Shown here in pieces: positions 1-6,808 of a stretch of DNA of 8,715 nucleotides (its first letter is position 1; the number at the start of each line of letters is the position of its first letter). The notes beneath the pieces were generated by a model, which was given only the letters and a program-made list of their open reading frames with translations, did no database searches and was not told where the DNA came from. Source of the stretch: Bacteroidales bacterium (GTDB lineage Bacteria; Bacteroidota; Bacteroidia; Bacteroidales; UBA3663); assembly GCA_016293065.1 (NCBI GenBank), contig JAEDEY010000086.1, positions 1-8,715 on the forward strand, given 5' to 3'. Position numbers and translations under genes: made by a program.

Positions 1-309
1 CGTCTCTGTGGTGGTGACCAGAGCTTCACTTCGGCTGTCTGCTACGACTTCGAGGTTTATTCAGAGGCACAGGGTCGCTGGCTTGAGGTTTCTTCAGTAA
101 GTAACTTCGACACTTATCAGGCCAATCGCTTGAAGTGCCGTTATCGCAACAGCGAGACAAAGAAGACTGAACTTTGCCACACTCTCAACGGCTCGGCTCT
201 CGCTCTCCCTCGCATTGTAGCCTCAATCCTCGAGAACTTCCAGACAGAAGACGGCATACGTATTCCTGCAGCCCTCGTTCCTTATATGGGTTGTGAGTAT
301 ATCAAGTAA
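1..309 (+). CDS. serS: Seryl-tRNA synthetase, C-terminal fragment (5' end outside window)
   Basis: The reading frame is open from base 1 to a TAA at 307-309, giving the last 102 residues of a protein that begins upstream of the window. SerRS is a cytoplasmic class II aminoacyl-tRNA synthetase that activates serine with ATP and charges tRNA-Ser (and tRNA-Sec where present). The fragment carries the catalytic-domain end: an EVSSVSNFDTYQANR segment (about visible residues 30-44) matching the EISSCSN-FQARR region of the family, and class II motif 3 in HTLNGSALALPRIVASILEN (about 68-87), with the ATP-binding arginine in LPRI. It ends in the usual PYMGCEYI tail a few residues before the stop, so the C terminus is intact. 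pyrF follows 16 bp later on the same strand, so the two are probably co-transcribed. The identification is confident. Nothing can be said about the N-terminal tRNA-binding coiled coil, which is off the window. Confidence 0.95.
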   Translation, partial: RLCGGDQSFTSAVCYDFEVYSEAQGRWLEVSSVSNFDTYQANRLKCRYRNSETKKTELCHTLNGSALALPRIVASILENFQTEDGIRIPAALVPYMGCEYIK

Positions 310-325
310 AAAAACAAATAGAACT

Positions 326-1141
326 ATGAATCGCGAACAACTATTCGAGCAGATCAAGGCCAAGAAGACATTCCTTTGCGTGGGTCTTGACACAGACATC
401 AAGAAGATTCCTGAGCATCTTCTCAAGGAAGAAGATCCAATCTTTGCGTTCAACAAGGCAATAATCGATGCTACTGAGCCTTATTGCATTGCCTATAAGC
501 CAAACCTCGCTTTCTATGAGAGCCTTGGCGTTGAGGGATGGATTGCTTTTGAGAAGACAGTGAACTATATTCGCGAGACATATCCTAACCAGTTCATCAT
601 TGCTGATGCCAAGCGTGGCGATATCGGCAATACCAGTATGCTTTATGCACGTAGTTTCTTCGAGCATCTTGACATTGATGCCGTGACTGTGGCTCCATAT
701 ATGGGAGAGGATAGCGTGAAGCCTTTCCTCGGATATGAGGGAAAGTGGGTAATCTGTCTCGCACTCACAAGCAACAAGGGAAGTCATGATTTCCAGCTCA
801 CTACTTGCAACGGTACTGATGAACGTCTTTTCGAGAAGGTGCTTCGCACTGCTCAGACTTGGGGTACTACCGACCAAATGATGTTTGTGGTAGGTGCAAC
901 TCAGGGTCAGCTTTTCGAGGATGTGCGTCGTATTGCTCCCGATAGTTTCCTCCTTGTTCCTGGCATAGGAGCTCAGGGTGGTAGTCTTGCAGAAGTTGTC
1001 AAGTATGGCATGAACGATAAGTGTGGTCTCATCGTCAACAGTTCACGCGCAATCATCTATGCCGACAAGACCGAGAATTTCGCTACTGTTGCTGGTCAGG
1101 AGGCAAAAAAGGTTGCCGAAGAGATGGCACAGTATTTATAA
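326..1141 (+). CDS. pyrF: Orotidine-5'-phosphate decarboxylase (type 2)
   Basis: A 271-residue cytoplasmic enzyme that decarboxylates OMP to UMP, the last step of de novo pyrimidine synthesis. The active-site signature DAKRGDIGN lies at residues 94-102, with the Asp94/Lys96/Asp99 charge network. An upstream YKPN places another lysine at about 58. The phosphate-gripping loops VPGIGAQGG (211-219) and NSSRAI (238-243, Arg241) are present. Length and motif spacing fit the longer type 2 PyrF group found in Bacteroidetes, as distinct from the roughly 230-residue E. coli type. The ATG at 326 is chosen because it gives the usual short N terminus before FLCVGLDTD. An in-frame GTG at 293 would overlap the end of serS and add an unconserved tail. 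The 16-bp gap after serS is A-rich with no strong Shine-Dalgarno, normal for this phylum. The gene ends 40 bp before a terminator hairpin. No defects are seen. Confidence 0.96.
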   Translation: MNREQLFEQIKAKKTFLCVGLDTDIKKIPEHLLKEEDPIFAFNKAIIDATEPYCIAYKPNLAFYESLGVEGWIAFEKTVNYIRETYPNQFIIADAKRGDIGNTSMLYARSFFEHLDIDAVTVAPYMGEDSVKPFLGYEGKWVICLALTSNKGSHDFQLTTCNGTDERLFEKVLRTAQTWGTTDQMMFVVGATQGQLFEDVRRIAPDSFLLVPGIGAQGGSLAEVVKYGMNDKCGLIVNSSRAIIYADKTENFATVAGQEAKKVAEEMAQYL

Positions 1142-1180
1142 AATCAGTTGCTCGTTCTTGCGACTACAGATATATAAAGA

Positions 1181-1214
1181 AAAACGGGAGTCAAATTTCT
1201 GGCTCCCGTTTTTT
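1181..1214. terminator. Bidirectional intrinsic terminator between pyrF and ettA
   Basis: ACGGGAGTC (1184-1192) pairs with GGCTCCCGT (1201-1209) through one G-T wobble, with an 8-base loop (1193-1200). The pairing extends outward into A residues at 1181-1183 and T residues at 1210-1212. A run of T (1209-1214) follows on the plus strand, and an A-rich run on the 5' side (about 1177-1184) supplies the U tract for the minus strand. It therefore serves pyrF reading right and ettA reading left, whose stops lie 40 bp and 16 bp from it. Termination in both directions is inferred from structure. Confidence 0.88.
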
Positions 1215-1229
1215 GTATTGTCATTGTGA

Positions 1230-2930
1230 TTAGTCTTCCATTAGCTTGCGGTAGCGTGCGCGTTTTGGCTCTTCTGTACCAAGTCGCTTAGCTTTGTTGA
1301 TCTCGTAGTCGGTATATGAGCCTTCGAAAAAGAAGACATTGCCGTCACCTTCAAACGCAAGGATATGAGTACAGATACGGTCGAGGAACCAGCGGTCGTG
1401 GCTGATGACCACAGCACAACCAGCAAAAGCTTCGAGACCTTCTTCAAGTGCGCGGAGTGTATTGACATCGATGTCGTTGGTTGGCTCATCGAGAAGCAGC
1501 ACGTTGCCCTCTTCCTTGAGTGCCATGGCAAGGTGGAGTCGGTTGCGTTCACCTCCTGAGAGCACGCCACAGAGTTTGCCCTGATCGGCACCGTTGAAGT
1601 TGAATCGGCTTAGATAAGCGCGCACGTTGATGTCCTTGCCTCCCATGCGCATCAGTTCGCTGCCGCCGCTCACCACTTCGAAGATGCTCTTCTTAGGGTC
1701 AATGTCCTTATGCTGCTGATCGACATAAGCTAACTTCACAGTCTCGCCCACCTCGAAAGTGCCTGAGTCGATAGTCTCAAGTCCCATAATCATTCGGAAG
1801 AGAGTGGTCTTACCTGCACCGTTAGGGCCTATGATGCCGACGATGCCGTTAGGAGGAAGCATGAAGTTGAGATCGTTGAACAATACCTTGTCTCCAAAAG
1901 CCTTTGCCACATTCTTTGCTTCAATGACCTTGGCACCAAGACGTGGTCCGTTAGGGATGAAGATTTCTAGTTTCTCTTCGCGTTCCTTCTGTTCCTCATT
2001 GATCATCTTGTCGTAAGAGTTGAGTCGAGCCTTACCTTTGGCCTGACGAGCCTTTGGTGCCATGCGGACCCATTCAAGCTCGCGTTCGAGAGTCTTTCGA
2101 CGCTTGCTGGCAGTCTTTTCCTCTTGAGCCATGCGCTTTGTCTTCTGGTCGAGCCATGAAGAGTAGTTGCCCTTCCATGGAATGCCTTCTCCACGGTCGA
2201 GCTCGAGAATCCACTCCGACACATCATCAAGGAAGTAACGGTCGTGGGTGACTGCAATCACTGTACCCTCATACTGCTGGAGATGCTGTTCGAGCCAGTC
2301 GATTGATTCTGCGTCAAGGTGGTTGGTAGGCTCATCGAGGAGGAGCACATCAGGTTTCTTGAGGAGCAGACGGCAGAGGGCCACACGACGGCGTTCACCT
2401 CCCGAGAGAGTCTGCACGCCCCAGTCACCTGGAGGACAGTGAAGTGCTGCCATAGCGCGTTCGAGCTTAGAGTCGATATTCCATGCGTCGGTCGAGTCGA
2501 TGATGTCCTGCAGCTCAGCCTGACGGTTGATGAGCTGATCCATCTTGTCTGGGTCTTCAAGATACTCTGGTTCGGCAAACTTCATGTTTACCTCGTCGTA
2601 TTCCTTGAGTGCATCATAGATGTACTGTACGCCCTCCATGATGTTCTCCTTGACTGTCTTTGTCTCATCGAGTTTTGGATCCTGCTCCAGATAGCCTACG
2701 CTATATCCGGGGCTCCACACCACCTCGCCCTGTGAAGGCTGTATGATGCCAGCGATGATCTTCATCAGAGTTGATTTACCTGCGCCATTGAGACCGATGA
2801 TACCGATCTTTGCGCCATAGAAGAAGCTGATGTAGATGTTCTTCAATACTGTCTTCTGCGTCTGTGGAATCGTGTGTGTGCAATTCACCAGGGAGAAGAT
2901 GATCTTTTTGTCGTCAACTGTCTGTGCCAT
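1230..2930 (-). CDS. ettA: Energy-dependent translational throttle protein EttA (ABC-F ATPase)
   Basis: A 566-residue soluble ABC-F protein with two ATP-binding cassettes and no membrane segments. In E. coli, EttA binds the ribosomal E site and gates entry into elongation according to the ATP/ADP ratio. Cassette 1 has Walker A GLNGAGKST (46-54), signature LSGGE (175-179), Walker B VLLLDE ending at catalytic Glu200, and switch His229. Cassette 2 has GPNGAGKTT (368-376), LSGGE (457-461), LLLDE with Glu482, and His511. The region between Walker A and signature of cassette 1 (about 90-145) is the EttA-type arm. The charged linker (about 258-325) contains the family's ELEWVR and KGKARL segments. 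Near-verbatim EttA stretches such as LDRGEGIPW and FNFNGADQGK, and a length close to the E. coli 555, separate it from Uup, YheS and antibiotic-resistance ABC-Fs. It lies 70 bp downstream of tilS on the same strand, with no convincing promoter of its own, so joint transcription is plausible. Confidence 0.95.
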   Translation of the reverse strand: MAQTVDDKKIIFSLVNCTHTIPQTQKTVLKNIYISFFYGAKIGIIGLNGAGKSTLMKIIAGIIQPSQGEVVWSPGYSVGYLEQDPKLDETKTVKENIMEGVQYIYDALKEYDEVNMKFAEPEYLEDPDKMDQLINRQAELQDIIDSTDAWNIDSKLERAMAALHCPPGDWGVQTLSGGERRRVALCRLLLKKPDVLLLDEPTNHLDAESIDWLEQHLQQYEGTVIAVTHDRYFLDDVSEWILELDRGEGIPWKGNYSSWLDQKTKRMAQEEKTASKRRKTLERELEWVRMAPKARQAKGKARLNSYDKMINEEQKEREEKLEIFIPNGPRLGAKVIEAKNVAKAFGDKVLFNDLNFMLPPNGIVGIIGPNGAGKTTLFRMIMGLETIDSGTFEVGETVKLAYVDQQHKDIDPKKSIFEVVSGGSELMRMGGKDINVRAYLSRFNFNGADQGKLCGVLSGGERNRLHLAMALKEEGNVLLLDEPTNDIDVNTLRALEEGLEAFAGCAVVISHDRWFLDRICTHILAFEGDGNVFFFEGSYTDYEINKAKRLGTEEPKRARYRKLMED

Positions 2931-3000
2931 AATGATATATAATGTAAGTTTATTATTAGCAATAAAAAAAATAATGAATTAATGATTAGCAATTGTTTTA
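2931..3000. other. AT-rich tilS-ettA spacer with a 9-bp direct repeat
   Basis: This 70-bp intergenic spacer has only 10 G/C bases (about 14%). It holds two exact copies of ATTAGCAAT at 2955-2963 and 2985-2993, 30 bp apart, and an A tract at 2964-2971. On the minus strand it is the 5' leader of ettA. No TAnnTTTG box with suitable spacing is visible. There is no G/C hairpin, so no terminator separates tilS from ettA. The role of the repeat is unknown. Confidence 0.6.
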
Positions 3001-4413
3001 TTAAAATTCAGGACCGACTATCGCTATCACCTTCTTAGTCTGGCTGTCGATCCTTGCCACATCGCTCGAACGGAGTCCATAGACCCATAGTATGGTGCCG
3101 TCGGAATCAGTGACGAGCCAGTTGGTTGCTTTCTGCCACCATGAGAAATGCGCATCGTTCATGAAGTCGCTGACCAGTTTTGTCTTTTTTCGACCGAAAG
3201 GCAATATGCGATCTCCCTCTTGCCAATGGCGCATGATGAGAGGCAGATGCACCTTGTCGGCATCGATAAGCGTCATTGTCGCATCAACATGCAAGCTCTC
3301 GAGCTTGTCAGGTGTGGTTATAAAGACATTATACATATCGGTCGCGTTGCACCCAGGTACAATCTCTGTTCCGTGGATTTCGTATACTTCGTTGTTGAAG
3401 TCGAGAGGTTTGGTTTCTGCCAGCAGGTCGTCTTCGCTGTTGCATATCCAGTATCCTTCGCCCTGATATATCTTCCTTTCGCCAATGCGTGCCGACTGCA
3501 CCACTTCTGCCAGAGTGTTTGGGTGTAGTCTGATGCCTTGAGACAGGATGAACTCGCGCACGAGGGTCGGGAAATCTCCACGGTTGACATCCATGTCGCG
3601 AGTCATGAGGTGACGTATTATCCAGCCGCTTCGGTCTTCTGTCTTCACATGCTCGTGCAGCTTCTCTTCGATGTGCTGATAGGCTATGTCGCGTATCTCC
3701 TGCAGGTGAGCCATAGTGTTGATGATGCCACGGCGAGTGTTGGAGTTGATTTCCTCCATGAGTGGCAGCAGTCTGTTGCGAATGCTGTTGCGCTGGCAGT
3801 CGTTCTCGCGGTTGGTTGAATCAGTAACATAGCCCAAGTCATTGTCCTCGACATAGCTGATGATATCGTTTCGAGTGAGGCAGAGCAGTGGGCGAACGAC
3901 CTTGGTTGCCTGATTGAAAGGCACAATGCCCGTGAGTCCGTTGATGCCAGTACCTCGCATCAGGTTCATTAAGACAGTTTCTATACTATCATCGAGATGG
4001 TGTCCCACAGCCACGAAGCGATTTGTGGCAGGAACATCGCTCACGAATGTATTGACAAGTTCTGCCCACCAGTTGTAACGCAGTTCACGACAAGCCATCT
4101 CGAGAGAGAGGTGTTTACGCTCCATGTAATCGGTTGTGGCAAACCTCCGCTTATAGAGTTTGACTCGTAGCTGCTTGCACAGACTTTCGCAGAACGTCTG
4201 GTCTCGTTCCGACTCTTCTCCACGCAGCTGGAAGTTACAGTGTGTGGCAATGACATTGGCATATCCAAGCGACTTCAGGATATGGATGAGAGCCACAGAA
4301 TCACTGCCTCCGCTCAGTCCCACGAAGATGAGAGGACTGTCCGATTGCAGCAGGTCATTGTCTGACAGGTATTGCTTAACGCGGGTTAAAATGTTATTGC
4401 TTATGTCACTCAT
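3001..4413 (-). CDS. tilS: tRNA(Ile)-lysidine synthetase
   Basis: A 470-residue cytoplasmic enzyme that uses ATP to attach lysine to C34 of tRNA-Ile(CAU). This changes its codon reading from AUG to AUA and its charging from Met to Ile, and it is normally essential. The N-type ATP-pyrophosphatase P-loop SGGSDS is at 34-39. Further core motifs are THCNFQLRGEESERD (57-71), GHHLDDSIETVLMN (137-150) followed by LMRGTGINGL (151-160), DSTN (198-201) and RNSIRNRLLP (208-217). The C-terminal TilS domain is recognisable from RHWQEGDRILPFG (395-407) through KLVSDFMND (412-420) to about 455. It is longer than the 432-residue E. coli enzyme, but the domain order is the same. The ATG at 4413 gives a natural N terminus about 33 residues before the P-loop. 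It is divergent from pheS across a 123-bp promoter region, and ettA follows 70 bp after its TAA. Confidence 0.95.
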   Translation of the reverse strand: MSDISNNILTRVKQYLSDNDLLQSDSPLIFVGLSGGSDSVALIHILKSLGYANVIATHCNFQLRGEESERDQTFCESLCKQLRVKLYKRRFATTDYMERKHLSLEMACRELRYNWWAELVNTFVSDVPATNRFVAVGHHLDDSIETVLMNLMRGTGINGLTGIVPFNQATKVVRPLLCLTRNDIISYVEDNDLGYVTDSTNRENDCQRNSIRNRLLPLMEEINSNTRRGIINTMAHLQEIRDIAYQHIEEKLHEHVKTEDRSGWIIRHLMTRDMDVNRGDFPTLVREFILSQGIRLHPNTLAEVVQSARIGERKIYQGEGYWICNSEDDLLAETKPLDFNNEVYEIHGTEIVPGCNATDMYNVFITTPDKLESLHVDATMTLIDADKVHLPLIMRHWQEGDRILPFGRKKTKLVSDFMNDAHFSWWQKATNWLVTDSDGTILWVYGLRSSDVARIDSQTKKVIAIVGPEF

Positions 4414-4439
4414 GATGCCTTTTAGACTTTATTTGAACG

Positions 4440-4488
4440 CGAATATACATAATTTTTATCTAAAATTTCGCTTTCACGTTCAAATTTA
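4440..4488 (-). promoter_or_regulatory. Candidate tilS promoter(s), Bacteroidetes type
   Basis: On the minus strand two -7-like boxes precede tilS. TAAATTTG (4488-4481) matches the TAnnTTTG consensus exactly and has a CTTGTT about 20 bp upstream (near 4513-4508). TATATTCG (4447-4440) is a one-mismatch match with a TTTT-containing -33-like element about 19 bp upstream (near 4467). Start sites would be roughly 4475 or 4434, giving leaders of about 60 or 20 nt. The sequence alone cannot show which is used, or whether both are. Confidence 0.5.
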
Positions 4489-4497
4489 TTATATTTG
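4466..4497 (+). promoter_or_regulatory. Candidate pheS promoter, Bacteroidetes type
   Basis: TATATTTG (4490-4497) is an exact match to the Bacteroidetes -7 consensus TAnnTTTG. A TTTCG (4466-4470), close to the -33 TTTG element, stands 19 bp upstream. Transcription would start near 4503, leaving a leader of about 33 nt before the pheS ATG. The leader has no room for a T-box or peptide attenuator. The -7 box abuts the minus-strand TAAATTTG box for tilS, one base apart. Confidence 0.65.
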
Positions 4498-4536
4498 CGC
4501 CGAATTTTAACAAGAAACAAGACTATTTCAAATAAT

Positions 4537-5556
4537 ATGATAGAGAAAATCAACCAATTGATGGCCGAAATTGAAGGCCTTCATGCTGAGAATGCAGAAC
4601 AGATCGAGGCTTTGCGTATCAAATATTTGAGCAAGAAAGGAGCGATCTCTGCGCTTATGAACGATTTCCGCACTGTGGCTCCTGAACAGAAGCGTGAAAT
4701 TGGTCAGAAACTCAATGCACTCAAGACTGCTGCGACCGACAAGCTCGAGGCTCTCAAGAATCAGTATCAGCAGACTGATCATATCGACGACAGCATCGAC
4801 CTTACCCGTCCAGCTTATCCTGACGAGGTTGGTACACGCCACCCTCTAAGCCTTGTCAAGCAGGAGATCATCGACATCTTTGCTCGCCTTGGATTCTCGA
4901 TTGCCGAAGGTCCGGAGGTTGAGGATGACTGGCATGTCTATGGAGCTCTCAATTTTGCTGACGACCATCCTGCTCGCGATATGCAGGATACCTTCTTCAT
5001 TCAGCAGAACCCTATTGTAGTTCTCCGCAGCCATACCAGTTCGGTTCAGGTGCGCACAATGGGTCAGCAGAAACCACCAATCCGCGTAGTTTGTCCGGGT
5101 CGTGTCTATCGCAATGAGGCTATCTCTGCTCGTGCGCATTGTTTCTTCCATCAGGTCGAGGGTTTGTATATCGACAAGAACGTAAGCTTTGCCGACCTCA
5201 AGCAGGTACTCCTGCAGTTTGCACGCGAGATGTTCGGTCCAGACACTCAGATCCGCCTTCGTCCTTCTTACTTCCCATTCACCGAGCCAAGTGCAGAGAT
5301 GGATGTGAGCTGTACGCTCTGCAAAGGTAAGGGATGTTCGATGTGCAAGGGTTCGGGTTGGCTTGAGATCTTAGGATGCGGCATGGTCGATCCTAATGTG
5401 CTCGAAGCAAGTGGCATAGACAGCAAGGAATACACTGGTTATGCCTTCGGTATGGGAGTTGAACGTATCGCTAACCTCAAGTATCGTGTCAAGGACTTGC
5501 GTCTCTTCTCGGAGAACGACCAACGCTTCCTCGATGAATTTGAGGCAGCTCATTGA
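4537..5556 (+). CDS. pheS: Phenylalanyl-tRNA synthetase alpha subunit
   Basis: A 339-residue catalytic subunit of the alpha2-beta2 PheRS, which charges tRNA-Phe. The beta subunit gene pheT is not in the window, so the two are unlinked here. The N-terminal coiled coil that contacts tRNA spans about 1-80. Class II motif 1 lies around HPLSLVKQEIIDIFARLGF (102-120), motif 2 in GRVYRNEAISARAHCFFHQ (188-206), and motif 3 in GYAFGMGVER (301-310), with Ala303 at the position that shapes the Phe pocket. A four-cysteine insert, CTLCKGKGCSMCKGSGW (259-275), sits before WLEILGCGMV. It has two CxxC pairs and could bind zinc; similar inserts are known in PheS of several bacterial phyla. The ATG at 4537 is used because a TTG at 4495 would fall inside the -7 promoter box. 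The stop is followed after 9 bp by the next gene in the same frame. Confidence 0.96.
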   Translation: MIEKINQLMAEIEGLHAENAEQIEALRIKYLSKKGAISALMNDFRTVAPEQKREIGQKLNALKTAATDKLEALKNQYQQTDHIDDSIDLTRPAYPDEVGTRHPLSLVKQEIIDIFARLGFSIAEGPEVEDDWHVYGALNFADDHPARDMQDTFFIQQNPIVVLRSHTSSVQVRTMGQQKPPIRVVCPGRVYRNEAISARAHCFFHQVEGLYIDKNVSFADLKQVLLQFAREMFGPDTQIRLRPSYFPFTEPSAEMDVSCTLCKGKGCSMCKGSGWLEILGCGMVDPNVLEASGIDSKEYTGYAFGMGVERIANLKYRVKDLRLFSENDQRFLDEFEAAH

Positions 5557-5565
5557 TATAGAAGA

Positions 5566-6780
5566 TTGAAACACTTTTTCAGATTCATAACTATAAGCCT
5601 GCTCTTTGCTTTGCCTATGGCACTGCGTGGGCAGGCTAAATTGCCTTTATTTCAAGGTTCTGACTGGCAGACAATGTTGGTCAAGGGAGGTGTGTTCAGA
5701 AATGGTGACTATTTCATCAGGGTAGATGATGGTGTGGGCAGTCTGATGACCGTAGATTTCGTCAATGGTTTTGCAATTGGTCCTAAGGCAACCTTTGGCA
5801 AAGTGCTTACAGACTATTCGCGCATCGAGATCGACGAAAACGTCAAGTGGGCTTGTTCGCGCGAGAAGCTAATGGCACGTGGCGCTTTGCGATATGTGTT
5901 CGCTCCTCAGTACTTTGGCTTCTTAGAGGTGTTTGGCGGCAGGATCACCAACGACTTCGACCGCTATCCAGTGATGGGCGATACCGAACGCTCGTTTGCT
6001 ACGGCTCTGTTTGGCTGGAATCATTTCAAGCTATATGAACAGACCTCAGTCGGAGCAAGACTCTATGGCGCACTTTCGTCGGATTTGCAACTCACGGCTC
6101 TCATAGCTTGGGAGAAACGCAGTCAGATGGTCAACCACCGTACTACAAGCATCTTCGGCAAGGACGCTTCGCCAAATATCCCTATAGTGGGAGGAGTGCC
6201 GATGGCGGACTTCGGAACAGACAAAATATTGCGTCTTGACTGGCAGGTTGACTATATTCCTGGCAGAATGATAGTGGTCGAAAACGACATGAATGCCTGT
6301 TCGCAGTCGGAATATCCTACTTTCTCGTTGCGAGGCACAACTGGTATTGGTGGGCAGTTGCGTTATCTGTCGCTCGAAGCCATGGTGTCGGGTATGTGCG
6401 ATGGCTGGGGCAAGAATCAGAAGATTGTCTATCAGGCTTCATCAGGTTTCTTTCCTGTGCGCAACAATGTAATGCTCATGGATATGCATCACTTTGACGC
6501 ATCAGCATTTGCATTGCAGACCAAACCCAATATTGCGCTCTTCTCGTTGCTTGACAACTACGAGCTTTCGACTTCCAAGCCTTGGGTCGAAGCTCACGCT
6601 GAATGGACAAATCTCTTATGGTATGCACAGGCTCATGCTGTTAAGGTCGTCGGCCGACAGATGCATAATGAATTATCAGGAGGAATGAATCTGCTGAACC
6701 TGATGAGAGTAGGAGTGACGATAGGATTGGACGATTTCAATTTTGATGCTGTTGGCGTTAATTTAGTAGTAAAGATATAA
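5566..6780 (+). CDS. Secreted beta-barrel-like protein, probable short DUF5686 family member
   Basis: A 404-residue protein of unknown function. The N terminus MKHFFRFITISLLFALPMAL followed by RGQA-K is a classic signal peptide (basic start, hydrophobic core at about 8-20, likely cleavage near residue 24). The rest is rich in alternating hydrophobic/aromatic strands and glycine turns, as in an outer-membrane beta-barrel, and ends in a strand-like VGVNLVVKI. Segments such as VNGFAIGPKATFGK (67-80), the FSREKLMAR-like SREKLMARG (98-106), FKLYEQTSVGARLYG (154-168), WEKRSQMVNH (182-191), MDMHHFDAS (305-313) and LLDNYELSTSKPWVEAHAEW (328-347) resemble, from memory, the C-terminal barrel region of DUF5686 proteins. 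Those are usually near 800 residues with an N-terminal carboxypeptidase-regulatory-like domain, which is absent here. The start is TTG; the only later ATG in range (near 5617) would delete the signal peptide. The gene lies 9 bp after pheS and 28 bp before rarA. The family call is moderate; secretion is likely. Confidence 0.75.
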   Translation: MKHFFRFITISLLFALPMALRGQAKLPLFQGSDWQTMLVKGGVFRNGDYFIRVDDGVGSLMTVDFVNGFAIGPKATFGKVLTDYSRIEIDENVKWACSREKLMARGALRYVFAPQYFGFLEVFGGRITNDFDRYPVMGDTERSFATALFGWNHFKLYEQTSVGARLYGALSSDLQLTALIAWEKRSQMVNHRTTSIFGKDASPNIPIVGGVPMADFGTDKILRLDWQVDYIPGRMIVVENDMNACSQSEYPTFSLRGTTGIGGQLRYLSLEAMVSGMCDGWGKNQKIVYQASSGFFPVRNNVMLMDMHHFDASAFALQTKPNIALFSLLDNYELSTSKPWVEAHAEWTNLLWYAQAHAVKVVGRQMHNELSGGMNLLNLMRVGVTIGLDDFNFDAVGVNLVVKI

Positions 6781-6808
6781 TAATATAATTCTTCATTGTT
6801 TTTTGCGT

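Noticed and set aside
293..325. Upstream GTG start extending PyrF by 11 residues
   Set aside because: It would overlap the serS end, and the added residues do not resemble PyrF; the ATG at 326 gives the expected N terminus.
341..877. Long open frame of 178 codons on the minus strand within pyrF
   Set aside because: It lies wholly opposite a fully motif-bearing pyrF, its translation resembles no family, and such antisense frames are common in this codon usage.
2319..2735. Open frame of 138 codons on the plus strand within ettA
   Set aside because: It is antisense to the first ATP cassette of ettA and has no recognisable motifs or promoter; it is a shadow of the biased codons.
1230..2930. Possibility that the ABC-F gene is an antibiotic-resistance factor
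   Set aside because: The EttA-specific arm length, linker motifs and near-identity to E. coli EttA segments indicate the housekeeping factor; resistance ABC-Fs have a long inter-cassette loop not seen here.
2934..2941. TATATATC as a -7 box for ettA
   Set aside because: It would place the transcript start at or past the ATG and lacks the TTTG part of the consensus.
3092..3819. Several plus-strand open frames of 90-126 codons inside tilS
   Set aside because: They overlap one another and run antisense to conserved TilS domains, and none looks like a known protein.
4495..4536. Upstream TTG start that would extend PheS by 14 residues
   Set aside because: The TTG is part of the TATATTTG -7 box, so it would lie upstream of the predicted transcript start, and the ATG at 4537 matches the family's N terminus.
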